From the NCBI GenBank assembly GCA_023423995.1, contig JAFAEL010000084.1, positions 1 to 7,417 of the forward strand: a stretch of 7,417 nt of DNA. The letters run 5' to 3'. The translations under genes and the position numbers were made by a program. The first letter of the stretch is position 1; each line of letters starts with the position of its first letter. Under the pieces are notes generated by a model. It did no database searches. It was not told the origin of the DNA and worked only from the letters and a program-made list of their open reading frames with translations. Of the stretch, positions 1 to 5,017 are shown piece by piece. This stretch comes from Pseudomonadota bacterium. GTDB lineage: Bacteria > Pseudomonadota > Alphaproteobacteria > Rhizobiales > Beijerinckiaceae.

Positions 1-36
1 TACCAAGGGAGTGCTCTACCACTGAGCTACGGCAGC
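1..36 (-). tRNA. tRNA-Thr (anticodon GGU), 5' half, cut by window edge
   Basis: Read on the minus strand, these 36 bases fold as the 5' half of a tRNA. There is a 7-nt acceptor strand GCTGCCG, then TA, a D-arm GCTC/AGTGGTA/GAGC, and the start of an anticodon arm CTCCC followed by TTGGTA. The anticodon GGT falls at positions 4-2, which assigns threonine (reads ACC/ACU). The 3' half, T-arm and any encoded CCA lie outside the window to the left. The D-arm GCTCAGTGGTAGAGC is typical of bacterial tRNAs. The fold and anticodon are read directly; the identity assumes the missing half completes the anticodon stem with GGGAG. Confidence 0.9.
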
Positions 37-44
37 TAAACCGG

Positions 45-76
45 CGGCCCGGATGGGCCGGCGCCCGTCGGGGCGC
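45..76 (-). terminator. two tandem GC-rich hairpins between the coiled-coil gene and tRNA-Thr
   Basis: Two perfect 6-bp stems with 4-nt loops sit side by side: CGGCCC/GGGCCG (45-50 with 55-60) and GCGCCC/GGGCGC (61-66 with 71-76). They lie 52 bases past the stop codon of the minus-strand coiled-coil gene and 9 bases before the mature tRNA 5' end. They may end transcription from the upstream gene, or form a structured leader of the tRNA precursor. There is no long T-run, only a TTT after the second hairpin, so a classical intrinsic terminator is not proved. Confidence 0.35.
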
Positions 77-88
77 GTCGACGGGCCG

Positions 89-117
89 TGAATAGAGGAA
101 CAGCCGCTCGCGTGCAA
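89..117 (-). promoter_or_regulatory. possible sigma70-like promoter for tRNA-Thr
   Basis: On the minus strand TTGCAC (112-117) and TATTCA (89-94) are separated by exactly 17 bases, in a relatively AT-rich patch of an otherwise GC-rich spacer. Each hexamer matches the sigma70 consensus at only about three positions, including the important TTG and TAT. Transcription would begin near position 82, giving a leader of roughly 45 nt that contains the two hairpins before the tRNA. This is a weak motif call supported mainly by location and spacing. Confidence 0.25.
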
Positions 118-127
118 CCGTGTCCGG

Positions 128-1174
128 CTATTGCGAGGCCGCAGTTCCGCGCCGTGCGGTCTCGCGGAGCCGGCGCTCCAGCGCGGCGAGTTCGGCTTCG
201 AGCCTCTCCCGCGCTGCGGCCGCCTCGCGCTCGCCGGGCGGGAGGCTTGCCTGAAGCTGTCCCGAGGGTGTCGCCGGGCGGGGAGGGGGCGTTCCCTGGG
301 CGCCGGCGGATCCCGCGGCGCCATCGCCTCGGCCGCTCTCCGCCAGCGCCTTGCGCTCGGCTTCCGCGTGGGCTCGCGCCTCCGCGGCCGCCAGCGTGGC
401 GGCGCGGAGCTTCTCCTCCGCGTCGCGACGCGCCCGCTCCTCCGCCTCTACGCGCGCCCTCAGCTCCGCCTCGACGCGCTGCCGCGCCTCGGTCGCTTCG
501 GCGGCGAGCGTCCGGGCCCACTCTTCCGCCGCGATGCGGGCGAGGCGGGCTGCCTCGGCGGCCTCCGCGCGGGCCTTCCGCTCCGCCTCGAGCTGCGCCT
601 GCCGTTCCGCCTGGGCCCTGGCGCGCGCCTCGGCTGCCGCGGCCACCCGCTCGGCCTCCGCCCGGCGCCCGGCCTCGATCACCTCGCGCAGCCCCGCCTC
701 GATGCGGCTCCGCGTCTCCTCTTCCGCCCTGAGGCGCGCCTCTCTCGCGCGCGTCCGCTCCTCGGACGCGACGGCGTCGCGCTGGGCCGCCGTCCGGATA
801 TCCGCGAGGGTGGCGGCGGCGCGGTCGGCCGCGAGCTGCGCATTGCGCGCGGCCTGCTCGGCGGCCTTGACCTGGGCCTCCCGCGTCTTCGCGCCGGCCT
901 CGTCCGTCTGGATCTCGCGTGCCGCCTCCCGCCGCGTCTCGGCGGCGCATTGGCCCATCCGGCGCTTCATCGCCTCGACGAGGGGCTCCCGCCATTCCTC
1001 GGCCGGAATCCCGAAGAGCGCGCTTCCGGGGCGGATGCCGGCCGCGAGAGGACTGGTGGTGATCGTCGCGCAGGGGAGCCGGGCGATGCGGGCTCCGGGA
1101 TCTTCGGGCGCGGCGCGAACCTCGCTGCCGGCGAAAAGCAGGCCTAGGCCCGCGATGACGTGACGCCGCCCCAT
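128..1174 (-). CDS. exported Ala/Glu/Arg-rich coiled-coil protein of unknown function
   Basis: I do not recognise a named family. The protein has 348 residues. An N-terminal signal peptide (GRRHVIAGLGLLFAG, likely cleavage after about residue 21, SEVRA/AP) predicts export. The twin arginine followed by a hydrophobic stretch is weakly Tat-like, but Sec is equally possible. Residues about 25-80 form a small domain with two cysteines (about 35 and 76). Residues about 80-283 are a nearly continuous Ala/Glu/Arg-rich helix, surely coiled coil. A Gly/Pro linker (about 284-325) and a short C-terminal helix follow. An ATG 15 bases upstream (1189) is in frame, but I chose 1174 because GGGAG sits 6 bases before it and 1189 has no clear ribosome binding site. 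The gene lies 61 bp downstream of hemA on the same strand. TolA-like resemblance is compositional only. Coding status is supported by the signal peptide and a clean heptad-like pattern. Confidence 0.75.
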   Translation of the reverse strand: MGRRHVIAGLGLLFAGSEVRAAPEDPGARIARLPCATITTSPLAAGIRPGSALFGIPAEEWREPLVEAMKRRMGQCAAETRREAAREIQTDEAGAKTREAQVKAAEQAARNAQLAADRAAATLADIRTAAQRDAVASEERTRAREARLRAEEETRSRIEAGLREVIEAGRRAEAERVAAAAEARARAQAERQAQLEAERKARAEAAEAARLARIAAEEWARTLAAEATEARQRVEAELRARVEAEERARRDAEEKLRAATLAAAEARAHAEAERKALAESGRGDGAAGSAGAQGTPPPRPATPSGQLQASLPPGEREAAAARERLEAELAALERRLRETARRGTAASQ

Positions 1175-1203
1175 CCGACGCTCCCGCATTGGTTAACGGG
1201 AGG

Positions 1204-1229
1204 TTGCCACCGGCCCTGTCCGGCGGCAA
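1204..1229 (-). terminator. hairpin just after hemA
   Basis: TTGCC-x-CCGG (1204-1213) pairs with CCGG-x-GGCAA (1220-1229), giving nine base pairs and one A/C mismatch around a 6-nt loop. It starts 6 bases past the hemA stop codon on the minus strand and precedes the start of the coiled-coil gene. It fits an intrinsic-type terminator or attenuating hairpin that would uncouple hemA from the next gene. No T-run follows on the minus strand (the next bases are CCTCCCG), so termination is inferred from position and stem strength. Confidence 0.4.
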
Positions 1230-1235
1230 GCGGCT

Positions 1236-2468
1236 CTATTCGGCGGCCGCCCTGGCGGCTTCCAGCTGCAGGCCGAGGGCCGACCAGGTCTCCACCAGCG
1301 CGCGCGTCAGCTGCGCGATCAGGCGGTCGTCGTGGCAGGGGGTCGGCGTGATGCGCAGCCGCTCCGTCCCGCGCGGGACGGTCGGGTAGTTGATGGGCTG
1401 GATGTAGATGCCGTGCTTCTCGAGCAGGCGGTCGGAGGCCGCCTTGCAGCGCGCCGCATCCCCCACCATCACGGGCACGATATGGGTCGTGCCGGGCAGA
1501 ACCGGGATCCCGGCATCGGCCAGGGACGCCTTCGTGCGCGCGACCTGGCGGGCCTGCGCCTCGCGCTCCGCAGTCGAGTGCTTGAGGTGGCGCACGGAAG
1601 CACTGGCGGCCGCCGCGACGGGCGGCGGCAGGGCCGTGGTGAAGATGAAGCCCGGCGCGTAGCCGCGGATGGCGTCGACGACCTCGGTCGACCCCGCCAC
1701 GTAGCCGCCGAGCACGCCGAAGGCCTTGCCCAGCGTGCCCTCGATCACGTCGACCCGCCCCATCACGCCGTCGCGCTCGGCGATCCCGCCGCCGCGCGCG
1801 CCGTACATGCCGACGGCGTGGACCTCGTCGAGATAGGTCATCGCGCCGTAGCGTTCGGCGAGATCGCAGATCGCGCCGATCGGGGACACGTCCCCGTCCA
1901 TCGAATAGACGCTCTCGAACACGATCAGCTTGGGCCGCTCCGGGGCGATCCCCCGAAGCAGCTCCTCGAGATGGGCGAGATCGTTGTGGCGGAAGATCAG
2001 CTTCTCGGCGCCGGACTGGCGCACGCCTTCGATCATCGAATTGTGGTTCAGCGCATCCGACAGGATCACGCAGCCCGGCATCAGCCTCGCGATAGTCGAG
2101 ATGCCGGTCTGGTTGGAGACGTAGCCGGACGTGAAGACGAGCGCGGCATCCTTGCCGTGGAGGTCGGCCAGCTCCGTCTCGAGCTCGACCACCGCGCGGC
2201 TCGTCCCCGAGATGTTGCGGGTGCCGCCGGCACCGACGCCGGTCGCCTGGGCGGTCTCGACCATGGCGCGCACCACGTCCGGATGCTGGCCCATGCCGAG
2301 ATAGTCGTTGGAGCACCACACCACGATGTCGCGGGGACCCTCCGGCCGATGCCAGGTGGCGGTCGGGAAGGCGCCGGCCTTGCGCTCGATCCTGGCGAAG
2401 GAGCGGTAGCGCGCCTCGCCCTTCAGGCGCTCCAGCGCATTCACAAAGTGTTGTTGGTAGTCCATCAT
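1236..2468 (-). CDS. hemA: 5-aminolevulinate synthase (HemA, Shemin pathway)
   Basis: This cytoplasmic PLP enzyme condenses glycine with succinyl-CoA to give 5-aminolevulinate, CO2 and CoA. That is the first step of haem, cobalamin and bacteriochlorophyll synthesis in alphaproteobacteria. The 410-residue length is normal for the family. Visible signatures are the glycine-rich [11 protein letters not shown] (79-89) with substrate-contacting Thr83 and Asn85, NHNSMIEG with His142 stacking on [13 protein letters not shown] with Asp214 and His217, and the PLP-binding Lys248 in EGTLGKAFG. Near the C-terminus is [16 protein letters not shown], which carries the carboxylate-binding arginine. The numbering matches my recollection of the Rhodobacter capsulatus enzyme. 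Two ATGs are adjacent (2468 and 2465). The ribosome site is weak (GAG 2 or 5 bases upstream), so either could be used. The gene diverges from the small gene and murA, and a hairpin lies just before its start. Confidence 0.97.
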   Translation of the reverse strand: MMDYQQHFVNALERLKGEARYRSFARIERKAGAFPTATWHRPEGPRDIVVWCSNDYLGMGQHPDVVRAMVETAQATGVGAGGTRNISGTSRAVVELETELADLHGKDAALVFTSGYVSNQTGISTIARLMPGCVILSDALNHNSMIEGVRQSGAEKLIFRHNDLAHLEELLRGIAPERPKLIVFESVYSMDGDVSPIGAICDLAERYGAMTYLDEVHAVGMYGARGGGIAERDGVMGRVDVIEGTLGKAFGVLGGYVAGSTEVVDAIRGYAPGFIFTTALPPPVAAAASASVRHLKHSTAEREAQARQVARTKASLADAGIPVLPGTTHIVPVMVGDAARCKAASDRLLEKHGIYIQPINYPTVPRGTERLRITPTPCHDDRLIAQLTRALVETWSALGLQLEAARAAAE

Positions 2469-2476
2469 GTCTCAGA

Positions 2477-2495
2477 GGCGGGCCGATTGCCCGCC
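2477..2495 (-). promoter_or_regulatory. hairpin in the hemA 5' leader
   Basis: GGCGGGC (2477-2483) pairs perfectly with GCCCGCC (2489-2495) across a 5-nt loop, a 7-bp all-GC stem. On the hemA strand the stem ends 8 bases before the first ATG, beside the poor ribosome site TCTGAGAC. A stable stem here could limit ribosome loading on hemA, a gene whose product is usually tightly controlled. It is also in the divergent promoter region, so a protein-binding palindrome is an alternative. The structure is seen directly; its role is inferred. Confidence 0.35.
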
Positions 2496-2534
2496 GCCCC
2501 GCATCCGCTTACCGCGTCGCGGAGCGATTGCGAA

Positions 2535-2744
2535 GTGATCATCCGCCCGGGCGACGTTCCGTCGCCCGCTGATTCGGGGGCCGCCCTGGACGAGAAGCGA
2601 GCCGAGCGCCTGAAAGCGGCGCTTCGGGAAAACCTGCGGCGTCGGAAACGCCCGGGCCGTCCGGCGGAGCCTCCGCGGACACCCAGCCAGGAGCCCGAGG
2701 ACAAGACGGGACCCGAAGGTCCCTCGAAGGACGGCGCACGCTAG
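2535..2744 (+). CDS. small basic conserved-type protein upstream of murA, GTG start
   Basis: The 69-residue protein has a central basic helix, EKRAERLKAALRENLRRRK (residues about 20-38), then a Pro/Gly/charged, probably disordered tail. From memory, short proteins with a similar ERLKAALRENLKRRK core are common in Hyphomicrobiales genomes near murA; their function is unknown to me. The reading frame stays open far upstream across the antisense of hemA, but contains no ATG near this point. GTG at 2535 has GGAG 10 bases ahead (2521-2524) and lies after the hemA start on the other strand, so it is the best start. A TTG at 2487 is a weaker alternative. The stop lies 38 bp before murA on the same strand, so co-transcription is likely. 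There is no signal peptide or membrane segment. Confidence 0.6.
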   Translation: MIIRPGDVPSPADSGAALDEKRAERLKAALRENLRRRKRPGRPAEPPRTPSQEPEDKTGPEGPSKDGAR

Positions 2745-2782
2745 GCTAAGGCATCCGCGACGGCGGGGGCCGGAGAGGATTT

Positions 2783-4072
2783 ATGGATCGTATCAGGATC
2801 AAGGGTGGCGCCGAGCTCAACGGGGTCATCCCGATCTCGGGCGCCAAGAACGCAGCCCTGCCGTTGATGACGGCGAGCCTCCTCACGGGCGAGACGCTGG
2901 AGCTCCGCAACGTGCCGCGGCTCGCCGACGTGAACCTGCTTCTGCGGATTTTGGGCAATCACGGGGTCGACCACACGATCACGGGCAAGCGCCCCGGACA
3001 GACGGCCGAGACCGGGCAGACGATCCGGCTCGACGCCTCTTCGGTGATCGATACCTGCGCGCCCTACGAGCTCGTCTCCAGGATGCGCGCCAGCTTCTGG
3101 GTCATCGCGCCGCTCATCGCCCGCTTCGGCGAGGCGCGCGTCTCGATGCCGGGCGGCTGCGCGATCGGGACGCGTCCCGTCGACCTCCTGCTCAAGGCGC
3201 TCGAGACGATGGGCGTGCAGATCGACGTGGATGGCGGCTACGTGGTCGCGAAGGCCCCGAAGGGCCTGCGCGGCGCCGAGGTCAGGTTCCCCAAGGTCAC
3301 CGTGTCGGGCACCCACGTCGCCCTTATGGCCGCGACCCTGGCCGAGGGGACGACCGTGATCGAGAACGCGGCGCGGGAGCCCGAGGTCGCCGACCTCGCG
3401 AGCTGCCTCACGAAGATGGGCGCCAAGATCGAGGGAGCCGGCACGTCCCGCATCGTGATCGACGGCGTGGCGAGGCTGCACGGCGCGACCCACAGCGTGA
3501 TGCCGGACAGGATCGAGACGGGCACCTACGCCATGGCGGTCGCCATGACGGGCGGCGACGTGGTGCTGGAAAATACCCGTGCCGAATACCTGCAGAGCGC
3601 CCTCGAGGTGCTGCAGCAGGTCGGGGCGAGCGTCGAGGGGACGAAGGACGGCATCCGCGTCCACCGGAACGGCTCCGGGCTGCGGCCGGTCGACGTGACC
3701 ACGGACCCGTTCCCGGGTTTCCCCACGGACCTGCAGGCGCAGTTTATGGCGCTGATGACGAAGGCCGAGGGCACCTCGCGCATCCGCGAGACGATCTTCG
3801 AGAACCGCTTCATGCACGTGCAGGAACTCGCCCGGCTCGGGGCGCGGATCCGGCTCGACGGCGACGCGGCGATCGTTGAAGGGGTCGAGCGGCTCAAGGG
3901 CGCGCCCGTGATGGCGACGGACCTGCGGGCCTCGGTGTCGCTCGTGATCGCGGCCCTGGCGGCAGAAGGCGAGACGGATATCCACCGCGTCTACCATCTC
4001 GACCGCGGCTTCGAGGCCCTGGAGGCCAAGCTCGGCCGCTGCGGGGCGCAGATCGAGCGGATCAGCGGCTGA
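2783..4072 (+). CDS. murA: UDP-N-acetylglucosamine 1-carboxyvinyltransferase (MurA)
   Basis: MurA transfers enolpyruvate from phosphoenolpyruvate to UDP-GlcNAc in the cytoplasm, the first committed step of peptidoglycan synthesis, and is the target of fosfomycin. The 429 residues form the two-domain EPSP-synthase fold. Key residues are all present: Lys22-Asn23 in [10 protein letters not shown], Arg102 (MRAS), the catalytic and fosfomycin-reactive Cys126 with Arg131 in [13 protein letters not shown], Asp316 in [17 protein letters not shown] (339-346), and Arg408 in LDRGFE. These are shifted 11 positions from the E. coli numbering, which implies an 11-residue insertion between Lys22 and Arg102, most likely around residues 64-80 (a Gly/Lys/Gln-rich loop). 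Cysteine, not the resistant Asp variant, means predicted fosfomycin sensitivity at the target. The start ATG has GGAGAGGA (2772-2779) just upstream. The small gene before it is probably in the same transcript. Confidence 0.98.
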   Translation: MDRIRIKGGAELNGVIPISGAKNAALPLMTASLLTGETLELRNVPRLADVNLLLRILGNHGVDHTITGKRPGQTAETGQTIRLDASSVIDTCAPYELVSRMRASFWVIAPLIARFGEARVSMPGGCAIGTRPVDLLLKALETMGVQIDVDGGYVVAKAPKGLRGAEVRFPKVTVSGTHVALMAATLAEGTTVIENAAREPEVADLASCLTKMGAKIEGAGTSRIVIDGVARLHGATHSVMPDRIETGTYAMAVAMTGGDVVLENTRAEYLQSALEVLQQVGASVEGTKDGIRVHRNGSGLRPVDVTTDPFPGFPTDLQAQFMALMTKAEGTSRIRETIFENRFMHVQELARLGARIRLDGDAAIVEGVERLKGAPVMATDLRASVSLVIAALAAEGETDIHRVYHLDRGFEALEAKLGRCGAQIERISG

Positions 4073-4083
4073 TCCGGTCGAAG

Positions 4084-4109
4084 GGGGCGAGGCCGCGCGG
4101 CCTCGTCCC
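4084..4109. terminator. bidirectional hairpin between convergent murA and gapR
   Basis: CGAGGCC (4088-4094) and GGCCTCG (4099-4105) flank a GCGC loop; the 18-base core is itself a perfect palindrome. One G-U and three G-C pairs extend the stem outward to 4084 and 4109, giving 11 pairs. It lies 11 bases after the murA stop and 11 bases after the gapR stop on the other strand, exactly where a shared terminator is expected. Neither side has a strong T-run, which is common in GC-rich genomes. Confidence 0.6.
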
Positions 4110-4120
4110 GTTCGCGGTCT

Positions 4121-4399
4121 TCAGGCCGCCTGCTTCATCGGCTCGGCGTCCGGCTCGGACTGGTCCATGGCCCGCATATAGACGTCGAGCAGCGTCTCGT
4201 GCTCGTCGCGCTCGTCCTTGTCCTGCTTGCGGATCTTGATGATCTCCTTGAGGATCTTGACGTCGAAGCCCTCGCCCTTCGCCTCGAGGAAGACCTCCTT
4301 CTTCTGCTCGTTCAGCTCCGCGATCTCGCTCTCGAGCTGCTCGACCCGCTCGACGAAGGAGCGAACCCGATTGCCCGCAATCCCGATCTCGTCAGCCAT
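4121..4399 (-). CDS. gapR: GapR / DUF2312 nucleoid-associated protein
   Basis: The 92-residue protein is a charged, helical DUF2312 protein. Residues 10-38 form a coiled-coil helix (VRSFVERVEQLESEIAELNE), followed by the family signature EAKGEGFDVKILKEIIKIRK (39-58), then a second helix with ERDEHETLLDVYMRAM. Family members such as Caulobacter GapR (about 89 residues) are DNA-binding proteins that clamp overtwisted DNA ahead of replication and transcription and aid topoisomerases. Lysines and arginines in 41-61 fit DNA binding. The start is firm: AGGAG lies 9 bases upstream of the ATG. Alphaproteobacteria often carry more than one DUF2312 copy, so this could be a paralogue of the essential one. 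It is convergent with murA and divergent from the deformylase-like gene. Confidence 0.9.
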   Translation of the reverse strand: MADEIGIAGNRVRSFVERVEQLESEIAELNEQKKEVFLEAKGEGFDVKILKEIIKIRKQDKDERDEHETLLDVYMRAMDQSEPDAEPMKQAA

Positions 4400-4470
4400 G
4401 CTTACTCACTCCTGAATGGGACGTGCAAAGTCCTGCGCGCCCCGTTTCAGCTTCGTTAAGGTCCCCAGCC
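4400..4470. promoter_or_regulatory. 71-bp divergent promoter region of gapR and the deformylase-like gene
   Basis: The spacer between two divergent starts must hold at least the gapR ribosome site (AGGAG on the minus strand, 4409-4413) and the TAAGG site (4457-4461) 9 bases before the ATG at 4471. It is less GC-rich than the coding sequence around it, with AT-richer pockets at 4421-4432 and 4445-4460. No hexamer pair is convincing enough to name a promoter for either side. Confidence 0.4.
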
Positions 4471-4971
4471 ATGGCCGTGCGGCCGCTTGTCATCTTCCCC
4501 GACCCCCGCCTCCGCCAGCCGGCCGCCCCGATTCTGGCTTTCGATGACGGCTTGGCATCGCTCGCGGGCGACGTCGTCGACACGCTCTCCGCCGTATCCG
4601 CCATCGGGCTGACGGCCCCGCATATCGGCGTGCTGCAGCGGATCGTTGTGCTCCGGCTCGAGCCGGGCGCCGAGACCCGGGTCTACGTCAATCCGGTCGT
4701 CACCTGGGCGTCGGAGGAGGTCGCCTCGCACGAGGAAGGCAGCGTGAGCATGCCGGGAATCCGCGAGGCCATCACCCGGCCGGAGCGCGTGCGCATCTCC
4801 TTCCGGACCCTCTCCGACGAGACGCAGGAGGAGGAGATGGCGGGTTTTCCGGCAGCCGTGATGCAGCACGAGATCGACCAGCTCGACGGGATATTCTGGA
4901 TCGACCGTCTCTCGCGCCTGAAGCGGGACAGGCTGGCGAAGCGCTTCGCCAAGGCGGGCCGCCGGGCTTGA
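4471..4971 (+). CDS. peptide deformylase-like protein, probably catalytically inactive
   Basis: The 166-residue protein has the peptide deformylase fold and opening (VIFPDPRLRQPAAPI). True deformylases remove the N-formyl group from new proteins using a metal held by one Cys and two His. All three family motifs are recognisable but altered. Motif 1 GLAAxQIG is GLTAPHIG (46-53), with His51 at the catalytic Gln. Motif 2 EGCLS is EGSVS (89-93), with Ser91 at the metal-binding Cys. Motif 3 HExDH is HEIDQ (133-137), keeping His133 and Glu134 but with Gln137 at the second His. Two of three metal ligands and the oxyanion Gln are gone, so deformylation is unlikely. Alphaproteobacteria are known to carry such deformylase-like copies beside a true Def. 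I chose ATG 4471 (TAAGG 9 bases before) over an in-frame GTG at 4423, because the shorter form starts like the family. Confidence 0.85.
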   Translation: MAVRPLVIFPDPRLRQPAAPILAFDDGLASLAGDVVDTLSAVSAIGLTAPHIGVLQRIVVLRLEPGAETRVYVNPVVTWASEEVASHEEGSVSMPGIREAITRPERVRISFRTLSDETQEEEMAGFPAAVMQHEIDQLDGIFWIDRLSRLKRDRLAKRFAKAGRRA

Positions 4972-5017
4972 GCGGGGCCGTTGCGGCCGGCGAAGGTGGC
5001 CGCCATACAGGCAGCCC

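Noticed and set aside
36..1229. 397-codon minus-strand frame and 270-338-codon plus-strand frames over the coiled-coil gene
   Set aside because: They are Arg/Gly/Ala- or Ser/Arg-rich shadows of the repetitive codons of the coiled-coil gene. Only the frame ending at 128 has a signal peptide, a ribosome site and heptad-like periodicity.
1144..2319. 391-codon minus-strand frame overlapping hemA
   Set aside because: It is the shifted frame of hemA, which carries all the family signatures in the other frame.
1332..2534. Upstream part of the 470-codon plus-strand frame leading into the small gene
   Set aside because: It is antisense to hemA and has no recognisable motifs. Only the part after the hemA start (2535-2744) has a conserved-type helix.
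2741..3997. 418-codon minus-strand frame antisense to murA
   Set aside because: Its His/Arg/Asp-rich composition is typical of an antisense shadow, and murA on the plus strand is unambiguous.
4199..4459. Leucine-rich 86-codon plus-strand frame that looks like a membrane protein
   Set aside because: It is the antisense of gapR; Glu/Lys codons read backwards give Leu. There is no ribosome site and no family match.
4976..4988. GGCCG-TTG-CGGCC mini-hairpin between the deformylase-like and molybdopterin genes
   Set aside because: A 5-bp stem with a 3-nt loop and no T-run is too weak to call a terminator.
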